From contig VXMJ01000072.1 in the NCBI GenBank assembly GCA_009841145.1, positions 1 through 64,000 of the forward strand: a stretch of DNA of 64,000 bases, read 5' to 3'. Origin of the DNA: Caldilineaceae bacterium SB0661_bin_34. Lineage in GTDB: Bacteria > Chloroflexota > Anaerolineae > Caldilineales > Caldilineaceae. Positions 1-8,931 of the stretch are shown here, piece after piece. The notes beneath the pieces were generated by a model, which did not search any database, was not told the DNA's origin, and saw nothing but the letters and a program-made list of their open reading frames with translations. The position numbers were made by a program, and so were the translations under genes. Numbering within the stretch: position 1 is the first letter of the stretch; each line of letters starts with the position of its first letter.

Positions 1-225
1 CTCCGTTGCCAAGCAGACCCAATCCTAACCGGCCGCGTTTTTCAGCAGCCTGCTAATAGTGTTTCCCAATCCGCCTTTGGTACATGTCCCGTGTCTGCTG
101 CACTATAGTGGGCTTGGCCTCGCAGCAACAGTGCTTGCCATTGTCGTCGGCACTGTCACGGGCATGCAATGGCTGTGTCGACGGTGGGTAGTGGGCGCGG
201 GTTTAGCGCGAACGGAGGTGGAGAG

Positions 226-2052
226 TTGACCCCCAGCAACGAGGCGTACCATGACACGGCGGTCCAGCAAGACCTGGATGCCCTGATCAACACCGTCCCG
301 GTGGGAGTGGCGGTCTTCGACGTGGCTACGGGGATGCCCCGGTACTTCAACCGGGAGGCCGGCCGCCTTGTGGACAAGCTGGCGGATCCGGGCCAGTCGC
401 CGGAGGACCTGCTGAAGGTGTTAACCTTCCGTCGGTCGGACGGCCGGGAGATATCGCTGTCGGAGTTTTCTTTGGCCCAGACCCTGGCCGCGGGCGAGAC
501 GGTGCGCGCCGAGGAGATTGTCCTGCAGGTGCCCGACGGGCGCCGGGTCACGATCCTGATCAACTCTACCCCGGTTCCCGCCGCAGAGGGCGGCGTGGCG
601 ACTATGGTGGTGACAATGCAGGATATGACGCCCCTGGAGGACTTGGCGCAGCGACGGGCCGAGTTCGTGGCCTTGGTGGGTCGGGAGTTGCGCGCACCGG
701 TGACATCGATCAAGGGATCCGCCGCCGCGGCGCTGCGGGCCGTTGACATGCGGGATCCGGCCGAGACGACCCAGTTATTCCACATCATCGACGACCAAGC
801 CGATCGCATGCTGGATCTGATCAGCGATCTGACTGATGCAGCCCGTCTGGACATCGGCGACCTCTCGGTTTCCCCCGAACCTTCGGATGTGGGCATGCTG
901 GTGGAACGGGCCCGTGCCGCCTTTCTCAGCACTGGGGGTCGTAACCACGTCTGTCTCGATCTGCCCCCAGACCTGCCGCGGGTGATGGCGGACTTTCGGC
1001 GCATTGTGCAGGTGCTGGGCAATCTCATGTCCAATGCGGAACGGCGTTCCCCGGAGTCTGCCGCTATACGGGTGGGTGCCGTGGCAGAGGGTCTTGAAGT
1101 GGCCATATCCGTCGCCGCCGCGGGCTCGGAAGTGCCACCCGAACATCTGCAGCACCTGTTCCAGAAGTTCGGCGACCCCAAGGACGGTGGCCGGTTGGGG
1201 CGAGGCTCTGGGCTGGGCTTAGCCATTTGCCGGGGTGTGGTGGAGGCCCACGGGGGGCGCATCCGGGCCGAGAGCGGCCCTAATCAGGGCATCCGGTTCA
1301 CCTTTACCCTGCCGACAGAAGTGGCGGTTCATTCCCCCGCGCCCGGTCGGCGGGCACGCGTGCTGGTGGTGGATGCCAACCCGGCGCACCTGCACCAGGT
1401 CCGCCGCGACCTCACGGACGCGGGTTATGCGGTGACCGCCGTCGGCGAGCCGGAGCAGGCCCTGCGCTTGATGGCGGAACAGCGACCCCATCTGGTGCTG
1501 ACGAGCCTGGAGCTGTCCGGCGTCGATGTCAACGCATTCATACAAGCCCTCCTAGGGGTGGCAGACGTGCCGGTTCTGTGTCTGTCCGACGCGGGGCGCG
1601 ACCAGGACATTGCAAAGGCCTTCGAGATGGGAGCCGATGACTATCTGGTCCGGCCCTACTCGCCCTCGGAACTGGCGGCCCGGATGCGGGCGGCCTTGGG
1701 CCGCCGAGCCGCGGCTCGGCCAACCGAGCCGTCCGAACCCTACATGAGAGGGGCACTGACCATTGACTTCACCCGGCGGTTGGTCACGATGGACGGCCAG
1801 CCGCTGCCGCTGACCGCTACCGAATACGGCCTGCTGGCTGAACTGGCTACCCACGCTGGCTCCGCACTTACCTACGATCATCTGTTGCAGCGCGTGTGGG
1901 GCTGGAATAATCCGGGCAACCCCTATGTGGTCCGCACCCACCTGATGCGGCTGCGGCGCAAGCTGGGGGAGGACGGACACAACCCTGCCTACATCCTCGC
2001 CGAGCCCCGCGTGGGGTACCGCATGGTTCCTCCTGACGAGGGACCGCTGTAA
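226..2052 (+). CDS. Hybrid PAS / histidine-kinase-like / receiver-like / OmpR-type DNA-binding regulator with degenerate phospho-sites
   Basis: The protein has, in order, a PAS-like sensor region (about residues 20-135), a HisKA-like helix pair (145-210), a HATPase with N-box LGNLMSNAERRSP and G2 box GSGLGLAIC, a receiver-like domain (380-495) and a C-terminal winged helix of the PhoB/OmpR class (510-600). It should act in the cytoplasm as a transcription regulator. The H-box reads VGRELRAP, so the phospho-accepting His is Arg (codon 682-684). The receiver reads LVLTSLELSG, so the acceptor Asp is Ser (1504-1506), and the conserved Lys is Arg (1651-1653). I chose the TTG at 226 because a strong GGAGGTG site lies seven bases upstream. 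An in-frame ATG at 169 lacks such a site but would add 19 residues. The domain order is clear; signalling by phosphotransfer looks impossible. Confidence 0.85.
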   Translation: MTPSNEAYHDTAVQQDLDALINTVPVGVAVFDVATGMPRYFNREAGRLVDKLADPGQSPEDLLKVLTFRRSDGREISLSEFSLAQTLAAGETVRAEEIVLQVPDGRRVTILINSTPVPAAEGGVATMVVTMQDMTPLEDLAQRRAEFVALVGRELRAPVTSIKGSAAAALRAVDMRDPAETTQLFHIIDDQADRMLDLISDLTDAARLDIGDLSVSPEPSDVGMLVERARAAFLSTGGRNHVCLDLPPDLPRVMADFRRIVQVLGNLMSNAERRSPESAAIRVGAVAEGLEVAISVAAAGSEVPPEHLQHLFQKFGDPKDGGRLGRGSGLGLAICRGVVEAHGGRIRAESGPNQGIRFTFTLPTEVAVHSPAPGRRARVLVVDANPAHLHQVRRDLTDAGYAVTAVGEPEQALRLMAEQRPHLVLTSLELSGVDVNAFIQALLGVADVPVLCLSDAGRDQDIAKAFEMGADDYLVRPYSPSELAARMRAALGRRAAARPTEPSEPYMRGALTIDFTRRLVTMDGQPLPLTATEYGLLAELATHAGSALTYDHLLQRVWGWNNPGNPYVVRTHLMRLRRKLGEDGHNPAYILAEPRVGYRMVPPDEGPL

Positions 2053-2082
2053 CTGCCTCCGCTGGCTTCCCTAACAGGGATA

Positions 2083-2115
2083 AGAGCCCCAATCCGCATT
2101 GTGGATTGGGGCTCT
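2083..2115 (+). terminator. Hairpin after the hybrid regulator
   Basis: A perfect 13-bp inverted repeat (arm AGAGCCCCAATCC) with a 7-nt loop begins 31 bases after the stop codon at 2052. There is no T-run after it, so it is either a T-less terminator or an mRNA 3-prime stabiliser. Confidence 0.6.
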
Positions 2116-2591
2116 GGGTTGGTGGCTCCACCCACTGCAACTCCCAGGGCGGAGTCGATTCCGGGAGGGTTGCAGCCAGCACCGCGTACGCTCTGGCCGT
2201 CGGTCAGTGCAAAGGCGTCCTGTACCCCATCCCGAAAGCCCTTCTCGAACCGGGGCATCCATCCGGGCGAAGCCCCACTCCAGCGTGTTGTTTGAGGAGA
2301 TCCTGTGGGGCCGCCCGGGAAGGTGCCCAACCAGATCTCGTAGAGCTGTTCCAAGAGGACGGGCCACGCGAGGGTCGACACCGCAGATGACCCGGCACGG
2401 ACAGCACTAAGATGTCCGTCAGGTTGTACCGTTTGGTCCGGTCAACCCGCGGATCCCCGGGGTCGCCAGGGTCTCGACCAAGGACGAGGACATCTGGCCC
2501 GGTCGTGTCCATCCCGGTCAGGGATTCCTTTCTGTTATCGTTAAAAACTAAGGTAACGGAGCCCCGTCGTCCGTTCGGGGTTGGGACCAGA

Positions 2592-2614
2592 ATCAACGAA
2601 ACTGAAACGGTGCC
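2592..2614 (-). repeat. Dispersed repeat, copy 1
   Basis: Read on the minus strand this contains GTTTCAGTTTCGTTGAT preceded by GGCACC. The same 17-mer occurs at 43567-43583 (plus) and 43701-43717 (minus), and a near-identical version is at 17361-17383 (plus). It lies just upstream of the promoter-like box of the propeller gene. Confidence 0.6.
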
Positions 2615-2649
2615 TTGGTCCGTGTGACCTGTCCGGTCCGGCGGGACTA

Positions 2650-2655
2650 TATAAT
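2650..2655 (+). promoter_or_regulatory. Consensus -10 box upstream of the propeller-protein gene
   Basis: A perfect TATAAT lies about 115 bases before the ATG at 2770. The best -35 candidate, GTGACC at 2624-2629, is only partly matched and sits about 20 bases upstream, so spacing is poor. The assignment rests on the -10 box alone. Confidence 0.4.
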
Positions 2656-2769
2656 TAGCGTGCCTCTGGTGCATTCGGATTCATGATGCCGCAATCCAAC
2701 ACTGGTGATTGGCGTCGGCGATCCGGCCGCGGCCCCTGAAGCACACGCGGACAAACGGAAAAGCATTCG

Positions 2770-4266
2770 ATGAACCACCGCGACCGACGTCTGCCGGCCA
2801 CCGCTCTCCGTTGGGTCCTTGCCTGGCTGCTGGCCGCGGTGTTGCTGCCGGTCGGGACTGCGCCATTGTTGGCCCAGGATGAAGCCGCGTCTGGCTTTCC
2901 ATCCGAAAACGCTCCGATTTCAATTTCCGTCGCGCCGAATGACGGCGCGCGCATTACGGTTGGCACCATCAATGCCCCCGGCGACAGCGGAGTGTTCACC
3001 AGCCAGGACGGCGGCGTGACCTGGGTGCAGGCCCGCGGTTTTCCTTCCGGCTTGAGTTTCGCCGCGGTGGAGCACGATGTCGTCGATCCCGCGATCATTT
3101 ACGTGGGCGACGCGGCGCAGGGCCTCCTGTTCAGAAGCCAGGACGGAGGAACCAGCTTTGCCGAGCTGACCGACTTCCAGGACTGGCTAAGCGTGGACAG
3201 CGGAGTCGGCGTCCTGTATTCGCGGGAGGCCAACGGCTTCTCGGTTCTTCATGCAGGTACTCGCTCCGATGGTGTTCTCACGAGCTATGACAACGGCGAG
3301 TCCTGGATCATCAATGCCATTGGCCTACCACTGGAACCGGCCGGCGCGCAGACGGCGCGCCGGGTGCGCGCCATCAAGGCGTTCGGGGACGATCTCTACG
3401 CCGGAACCCACGACGGGGTCTATCGCCAGCGCGCCGGCAGCGACGCGTGGGAGCGGGTCTCCTTCTTCGAACCCGGCGAGGTGATTCGAACCCTGGCGGT
3501 CTACAGGGATCGGCTGTACGCCGGCCTGGTCGGAGCCGGCATGTTCCGCACCGCGGACGGCGACGCGTGGGAGCGGGTCCCGGACTTTCCGGACATCGCG
3601 ACCGTCTTTGGCCTGACCGCTTCCGATCAGTTGATCACTGCCGCTACCGGAGTCGGTATTTGGACCGGCAACGGCGACCAGTGGCTAAAGTCGCAGGTGG
3701 ACGGAGGCAACTGGTCCGAGCAGTCCTGGTCCATGGATGCGGGCCCGAATGGCCAGAACGTCTACATCGCCACGGATACGGACTGGATTGTCCGTTCGGT
3801 TGATCTGGGTTTTTCCTTCGAAACCTGGGGTTCGTACACGGAGCTGTCACCCCAGCCGCTGCCGCCCATCTCCCGGCCTATCGCGGTTCCTGTTGAAGCC
3901 GAACCTGCTCCCGCCCAGGAAGCGGCGGAGGATTCGGCCCAAGAGACCGATCAGGCACCCGCCGAAACCGAGGCTGAAGCGTCTGAAGCCGAAGCGCCGG
4001 TACCGGCGGCGGAATCCGAAACACCGGTTGATCCCACCCCTGTTCCCGAAGAAGCCGAACCTGCAGCACCGCAACCCACGCCACAGGCCGCGGTGCCGTC
4101 CGGATTCCAGCCCACGTTCCTTTCGGGATTGGATTTGCCGGACGTGGAGTTGCCTTTCCTCGGGCCTGTCTCGCTCTTGGTGTTTGCCGCGGCGGTGATC
4201 CTGTTGCTCCTCATCATTGTGGGCATCGTATCCGTGTTCCGCTCCCCCGAGGACGACGGCGAGTAG
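2770..4266 (+). CDS. Secreted, membrane-anchored BNR/YCF48-like beta-propeller protein
   Basis: The protein begins with a signal peptide (about residues 10-36, ending near LLAQDE). About 330 residues follow with repeated Asp-box-like segments such as FTSQDGGVTW and FRSQDGGTSF, typical of sialidase-type or YCF48-type propellers. Residues of roughly 370-450 form a Pro/Glu/Ala-rich linker, followed by one strongly hydrophobic segment (about 468-490) and a short charged tail. It is probably displayed outside the cell on a flexible stalk. Sialidase catalytic residues are not evident, so a binding or assembly role is more likely than hydrolysis. It lies 12 bases before the MurE-type gene and may be cotranscribed with it. 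Confidence 0.75.
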   Translation: MNHRDRRLPATALRWVLAWLLAAVLLPVGTAPLLAQDEAASGFPSENAPISISVAPNDGARITVGTINAPGDSGVFTSQDGGVTWVQARGFPSGLSFAAVEHDVVDPAIIYVGDAAQGLLFRSQDGGTSFAELTDFQDWLSVDSGVGVLYSREANGFSVLHAGTRSDGVLTSYDNGESWIINAIGLPLEPAGAQTARRVRAIKAFGDDLYAGTHDGVYRQRAGSDAWERVSFFEPGEVIRTLAVYRDRLYAGLVGAGMFRTADGDAWERVPDFPDIATVFGLTASDQLITAATGVGIWTGNGDQWLKSQVDGGNWSEQSWSMDAGPNGQNVYIATDTDWIVRSVDLGFSFETWGSYTELSPQPLPPISRPIAVPVEAEPAPAQEAAEDSAQETDQAPAETEAEASEAEAPVPAAESETPVDPTPVPEEAEPAAPQPTPQAAVPSGFQPTFLSGLDLPDVELPFLGPVSLLVFAAAVILLLLIIVGIVSVFRSPEDDGE

Positions 4267-4278
4267 CTACGTTGTTTG

Positions 4279-5973
4279 ATGCCGCCTGGGACTGCAACCT
4301 GGACTGACCTGCAGTGGTTCCTGCAGGTTCGCGACAATCTACAGCTTGTCACCGCACTGCCGGCCGACGCGCGCCCCCTCGGACCTGTTCGCTGGGACAG
4401 CCGGGAAGTGGATGCAGGTGATGTCTTCATTGCCAAGTCGGGCTTGGAGACGGATGGTCACCTGTACGTTCCCGATGCAGTTGCCGCCGGCGCCGCGCTG
4501 GTCCTGGGCACGGAGGCCAAAGCTGTGGTTGAAGCCCGGTGTGCCGGAAGCGGCCTGGTACTGCCGGCCTACCTTCAGGTGAAGGACAGCGAACGCGCGT
4601 TTGCCCAGGCTTCCGCTCTCTGGTTCGGATTTCCGGCCCGCCGGCTGACAACCGTGGGTATTACGGGGACCGACGGCAAGACAACGACCGTGGGCCTGTT
4701 GACCAGCATTTTGGACTCCGCGCATCGGAGGAGCGGCGCGGGCGGTGGTGGTTTCCAAGCCGGCGCCGTGTCCACTCTGGGTTTCGTGGAGAGGGGCCGG
4801 GTGACCGATTCCGGCTTTCATGTCACGACTCCGGATGCCTGGAACATACAGGCCGCACTGGACCGCATGAGCGGCCACGGTTGTCAAATTGCCATCCTCG
4901 AGTGCACCAGCCACGGTCTGGCACAGCACAGGACGGACGAAATCGACCTGAACCTGGCCGGTTTCACCAACATTACCTATGAACATCTCGACTACCACGG
5001 CACCTTCGAGGCCTACGTGGGAGCCAAGTGTTCAATGTTGGACTTGCTGACAGACCGGCCCGACCAGACGGCTGCCGTGATATTCAATGCCGACGATCCC
5101 ATCAGCTGCCAGGCCGTTCCGGACAAGCTGGATGCCATCGGCCGCGATGGCATGAATACGGACACCTATAGCCAACGTTTTGGAACCCATGCCACGTGGA
5201 TGGGCCTGGAGCCCGAAGTTCGTCCCGGCGGGATGTTCGTCCGGGCCTGCGGGCCCGGGAATCGGGCTGGTGCCCTGCAGGCCGCGCTCGTCGGGGAGTT
5301 CAACATCTCCAACATGCTGTTGGCCACCGCCCTGGGATATCGCCTGGGGTGTCCCATGAGCGCCATTGAGGAAGGCATTGGCAGGTACCCGGGGACGCCG
5401 GGCCGCATGGAACCCGTGGATGTCGGCCAGGAATTCCGGGCCTTTGTCGATTTCGCCCACACACCCGCCAGCATGGAAGCCGCCCTGTCCTCCCTGCGGA
5501 GAATCCTGACTGCCGAAGCTCGGGGCGGTCGGTTGATTGCCACCTTTGGCTGCGCGGGCCTGCGGGACCGGCGCAAGCGCGGCTTGATGGGAGCGGCCGC
5601 GGGTCGCTGGGCCGATCACGTAGTCATCACCGCCGAGGATCCGCGTACGGAAGATCTCCGGTCCATCTGTCGCGAGATTGAGCAGGGGATTGCGTCGACG
5701 GCCCGGTCCGCAGACTGGGACGTGGTATTGGACCGGGCGGAGGCGCTTGAGCACGCGGTGGCGCTGGCCCGCCCCCAGGACATTGTGGTGGCATGCGGCA
5801 AGGGGCATGAACAGAGCATGTGCTTTGGAACCACGGAGTATCCCTGGAGTGACCGCCTGGCCCTCAGACTGGCGCTGGAACGGTTGTTGGGTATTGCTGT
5901 GGATCCCCGCGCTTCGATCTATCAATTGCCAACCGGTCAGGGGCCGGAGTCGGTTTCCAACAGGGGTTCGTGA
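4279..5973 (+). CDS. murE: MurE-type UDP-N-acetylmuramoyl-dipeptide ligase
   Basis: This cytoplasmic peptidoglycan enzyme adds the third amino acid to UDP-MurNAc-L-Ala-D-Glu. The N-terminal Mur domain is followed by the ATP loop GITGTDGKTTT (about residue 128) and the central and C-terminal ligase domains, including GCAGLRDRRKR and GKGHEQ. The residue-selecting motif, DNPR in meso-DAP-adding enzymes, is EDPR here (TAEDPRTE, about residue 452), so the amino acid added cannot be assumed to be meso-DAP. The length of 564 residues is slightly above the usual ~500. The ATG at 4279 is chosen over an adjacent TTG at 4276. No strong Shine-Dalgarno is visible, which fits coupling to the gene upstream. 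Confidence 0.85.
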   Translation: MPPGTATWTDLQWFLQVRDNLQLVTALPADARPLGPVRWDSREVDAGDVFIAKSGLETDGHLYVPDAVAAGAALVLGTEAKAVVEARCAGSGLVLPAYLQVKDSERAFAQASALWFGFPARRLTTVGITGTDGKTTTVGLLTSILDSAHRRSGAGGGGFQAGAVSTLGFVERGRVTDSGFHVTTPDAWNIQAALDRMSGHGCQIAILECTSHGLAQHRTDEIDLNLAGFTNITYEHLDYHGTFEAYVGAKCSMLDLLTDRPDQTAAVIFNADDPISCQAVPDKLDAIGRDGMNTDTYSQRFGTHATWMGLEPEVRPGGMFVRACGPGNRAGALQAALVGEFNISNMLLATALGYRLGCPMSAIEEGIGRYPGTPGRMEPVDVGQEFRAFVDFAHTPASMEAALSSLRRILTAEARGGRLIATFGCAGLRDRRKRGLMGAAAGRWADHVVITAEDPRTEDLRSICREIEQGIASTARSADWDVVLDRAEALEHAVALARPQDIVVACGKGHEQSMCFGTTEYPWSDRLALRLALERLLGIAVDPRASIYQLPTGQGPESVSNRGS

Positions 5974-6053
5974 GCCATGTTTCCAGTCGTATGGAAGGTG
6001 CGTCCATCGGCCTGTGAACCGGCCGGATCGGATCGGGCAGGACCCGTTTGCTG

Positions 6054-6062
6054 TGCTACAAT
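6054..6062 (+). promoter_or_regulatory. Extended -10 promoter candidate for the repeat lipoprotein
   Basis: TGCTACAAT matches an extended -10 element (TGn plus TACAAT). It lies about 145 bases before the ATG at 6206 in the 232-base gap after murE. No good -35 box is visible, as is often true for extended -10 promoters. Confidence 0.4.
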
Positions 6063-6205
6063 CCGCGCATTGCGCGTGAGGGCAACAGGCGTTGATTCCA
6101 GGCGGAAAACAACCTGTTTTTGATTTGGATTCCGAGTACTGCGCCCCTCTTGACGCCCACCGGTTTGGCGCTTGAATGCAAATGCGCTGGGGGAGACGAC
6201 TTCTG

Positions 6206-8593
6206 ATGCGAAATCGAAAAGGCCTGCGCGTCCGGGTTCTGCTGTTGACAAGTGTGCTCGCGCTTGTGCTGGGAGCCTGCGGAGGGGCCAGTACCGGCTC
6301 CACGTGGTTCAACCTCCCGTCCGTCACCGTCAATGTCCGCGACGACGGATCCCTCAGGGTCATGGGGATTGCCGTGGGCACGACGGCGAGCACGGGTTTG
6401 GCCGCCGTGGTCGATCCGCTGCAGGCGGCGGGTGCCGACACTCTCGAGGTCCGCATCGGATACAACGGCATCCACATCTACCTGGACGGCCAGGACCTGC
6501 CCTACATCGCCTGGGACGAGGATTCGGCAGCGATGCTAGCCTCCATCATTGAGACACAGTCCCCGGGCATCGGCGCCGATCAGTTGCTGGACTGGGCCCG
6601 GAGAGTTGGGGTCGGCGTCCGCATCCAGATGTCGGACACCCGCACCCCGCGTTGGCGCGGTGAGACCAGCTATGCCCCGATGGAAGCGCCGGCCGAGCTT
6701 GTCGGTCCCATGGATCTGTCGGGGCTGGCTTTCGATGGCAACGGCGTTCTCACGGTGGAAGGGGTGGATCTTGGACTGGGAGCCCTGCTCCCGGCACACA
6801 TCGGCGGTATTCTGAGCGATCTCGGGGCCGAGACGATTTCGCTGAACTTCACGCCCAACACCCTCGATTTGGCCCTGAACGGCCAGGAACTGCCGTCCCT
6901 GGCCTATGACAGCGACAGCCTGGCGGCCGGACTGGAACTCGCCTCGGCACTGCTGGCGAACGACCCGGCGACACTGTCCCTGGTCGAGTCTTTCCTGCCC
7001 AAGCTTCCGGCGCTTGCCATCAGCGGGACTATTTCCTTTACCGGCCAGGCGGCCGGCAACCTGGCCCTGCCCGAGCGTATCGTGGTGCCGGTGAACGCCG
7101 ACGGAACGTTGGGCGACGTCATGGGACTTCCGCTTGGCGCGATCCTGACCGATCCGGTCCTGCCGGCCGACATGATTGGCAAACTTACCGGTGCAGGGGT
7201 CACGAGGTTGGATGTTAGCTTGAGCGGCCTCAACGTGGCGGCCGCGGTGGACGGTGCACCCATTCCCGAGATTGCCCTCCATGATGGTGCCAAGCCCCTG
7301 CTGGCCTCGTTGGCTCCCCTTCCCGATGGCACCCTGGAATTGGTTGAGACACTGACCGGCGCCCGACCGCTGAACTTGGTTCTCAGTCTGCCCGGCGATG
7401 CTTCCGATACCTCCGTGTCCCTGCTGGGCGCCATGTCCCTGGAGGCGCCGTCGACGGCTGCGGGTCCGCTGGTCCTGCCGATCACCATCACCGGCAACGC
7501 CATTACCGGCATCGGCGGTCCCGATCCGGCGGCGCTCGGACTGGGCGATGTTGCCTTGCCGGACGGCATTCTGGACATGCTGGGCGACCTGGGCATCACG
7601 TCGTTGACGATTGTCAACTCGCCCAACAGTCTCGTAATCGAGACCAACGGCTCCGAAGCCGTGGGCCTGGCCTACGATGCGGCGACCATGACCACGCTGG
7701 TTGGCCTCTTGCCGGCACTGGTGGACATCGATGCCGAAACACTGGACATGGCGGGATCCCTCGTCGGTGCCCTGCCCGGGCTTGACCTTACCGTGACCGT
7801 TTCCCTCAGCGGCCCTGCCCCGGGCAGCCTGACCTTGCCCGAACAGTTGGTGGTCACGGTTAACCCGGACGGGACCTTGGGTACCGCACTGGGTTTGCCG
7901 GTGGGTTCCATCCTGTCCGAGCCGCTGCTGCCGGCGGACTTGATCGGCCAGCTGGCCGAAGCCGGCATAAACAGGCTGGATCTTCGGTTGAGCGGCATGT
8001 CGGTTCAGGCCGCGGTTAACGGTGCGCTGTCGCCGGCGATTACCATCCATCCCGGCGGCGCGGCCCTGTTGCCGCTGCCCGAAGGCATTCTGGATACGAT
8101 CCAGGCCCTAACCGCAACGCAGCCGTTGCATGCGGTGTTGAGCCTGCCCGGCGACATGCCCGGCGACATGGCGGATCCCTTCGCCGATGCGTCCCTGGTG
8201 ATTCCCGACCTTGCGCCCGGCATGACGGCAACCGTGCGATTGCCGCTGACCATTACCGGCAACACCATCACGGACATCGGCGGACCTGATCCGGCGGCAC
8301 TGGGGCTGGGCGATGTCACCATCCCGGACGATGTCCTGAGCCTGCTGCACGACAATGGCGTTACGTTGGTCAGGGTGGTCAATTCACCGAACAGCCTCGT
8401 CATCGAGACGAATGGTGAAGTGGCCCTTGAACTGGCCTATGACGGTCCCTCCTTGCTGACGCTGCTGGAATTGGTGCCGGCGCTGACCGGTGCCGACCTC
8501 ATTTCCAACGACGGTCTCATGACCCTTCTGGAGGGACCGATCATGGATCAGATTGTGGCGGCGGATGCACAGATCGAGGTGAACCTGGAGTAG
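6206..8593 (+). CDS. Large lipoprotein of tandem repeats, function unknown
   Basis: The ATG at 6206 has a GGGGGAGA site eight bases upstream and gives a signal peptide ending in the lipobox VLGAC (Cys25), so the mature protein is lipid-anchored outside the membrane. The ATG at 6176 is less likely. The rest is built from alternating units of about 128 residues. Each has a motif like LP..I.V..DG.LG......GAIL followed by LPADLIGQL, and each pair ends with NSPNSLVIETNG and LAYD. Two copies of a 256-residue super-repeat are obvious (about residues 288-543 and 544-795). No enzyme motif is recognisable; a structural or binding role is possible. Confidence 0.75.
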   Translation: MRNRKGLRVRVLLLTSVLALVLGACGGASTGSTWFNLPSVTVNVRDDGSLRVMGIAVGTTASTGLAAVVDPLQAAGADTLEVRIGYNGIHIYLDGQDLPYIAWDEDSAAMLASIIETQSPGIGADQLLDWARRVGVGVRIQMSDTRTPRWRGETSYAPMEAPAELVGPMDLSGLAFDGNGVLTVEGVDLGLGALLPAHIGGILSDLGAETISLNFTPNTLDLALNGQELPSLAYDSDSLAAGLELASALLANDPATLSLVESFLPKLPALAISGTISFTGQAAGNLALPERIVVPVNADGTLGDVMGLPLGAILTDPVLPADMIGKLTGAGVTRLDVSLSGLNVAAAVDGAPIPEIALHDGAKPLLASLAPLPDGTLELVETLTGARPLNLVLSLPGDASDTSVSLLGAMSLEAPSTAAGPLVLPITITGNAITGIGGPDPAALGLGDVALPDGILDMLGDLGITSLTIVNSPNSLVIETNGSEAVGLAYDAATMTTLVGLLPALVDIDAETLDMAGSLVGALPGLDLTVTVSLSGPAPGSLTLPEQLVVTVNPDGTLGTALGLPVGSILSEPLLPADLIGQLAEAGINRLDLRLSGMSVQAAVNGALSPAITIHPGGAALLPLPEGILDTIQALTATQPLHAVLSLPGDMPGDMADPFADASLVIPDLAPGMTATVRLPLTITGNTITDIGGPDPAALGLGDVTIPDDVLSLLHDNGVTLVRVVNSPNSLVIETNGEVALELAYDGPSLLTLLELVPALTGADLISNDGLMTLLEGPIMDQIVAADAQIEVNLE
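7067..8593 (+). repeat. Two tandem 768-bp coding repeats in the lipoprotein gene
   Basis: The segment starting at 7067 (LPERIVVPVN) and the one starting at 7835 (LPEQLVVTVN) are exactly 768 bp apart and align at DNA and protein level to the end of the gene. Shared landmarks are GGPDPAALGLGDV and VNSPNSLVIETNG. The conservation implies a fairly recent duplication on top of older, shorter repeats nearer the N-terminus. Confidence 0.7.
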
Positions 8594-8635
8594 CTGTCCA
8601 TGGCCGGTACCAGGCCGGTCCAGAAGAGGAAATTC

Positions 8636-8668
8636 CGCAGCCGGAAGCATATGCTTCCGGCTGTTGCG
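8636..8668 (+). terminator. Palindromic terminator hairpin
   Basis: A perfect 24-bp palindrome (arm AGCCGGAAGCAT, 8639-8662) starts 45 bases after the lipoprotein stop codon. Bulged GCG/CGC pairs extend the stem outward. There is no T-run. Confidence 0.6.
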
Positions 8669-8931
8669 TTGGCAGGGCATGCAAGTGTGGATGCCGAACT
8701 CCTTCCTCCCAAGCCGGTTGTCACCGCATGGCCCTCCGACCACTGACAGGGGACGTTGTTGTTTGAGGAACAGGTTGGTGTCTATCGACATCTGAACCAC
8801 GTGCCGGGAATCTCGTTGTGCCGGCCCGTTCCGGATGGGTTCCCGCAGGAGACGATAAGTCCGAGTACAATCCGGACGGCTTGAAGAACCAGGCGCTGGA
8901 CTACACAGAGTCCCCCATCGACTCACCGACT
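8669..8931. other. Intergenic gap, nothing recognised
   Basis: The reading frame of the next gene is open back to a GTG at 8818, but that 38-codon extension does not resemble the family N-terminus. I see no RNA gene or convincing promoter. Confidence 0.4.

Larger units (their letters stand above)
2116..2769. other. Gene-free stretch with one copy of a dispersed repeat
   Basis: No reading frame here has convincing protein character. Minus-strand frames are open but look like low-complexity translations of GC-rich DNA. The stretch contains one copy of a small dispersed repeat (2592-2614, minus orientation) and a TATAAT box just before the next gene. It may be decayed coding sequence. Confidence 0.4.

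Noticed and set aside
1-225. Promoter of the hybrid regulator at CACTATAGTG (101-110)
   Set aside because: The TATAGT is -10-like but the only -35 candidate is about 21 bases upstream, and the short palindrome alone is weak evidence.
156-1262. 368-codon minus-strand frame opposite the hybrid regulator
   Set aside because: Ser/Arg/Thr-rich shadow of a clear plus-strand gene.
5032-6477. 481-codon minus-strand frame opposite murE
   Set aside because: It crosses murE and the start of the lipoprotein gene and has no recognisable motif.
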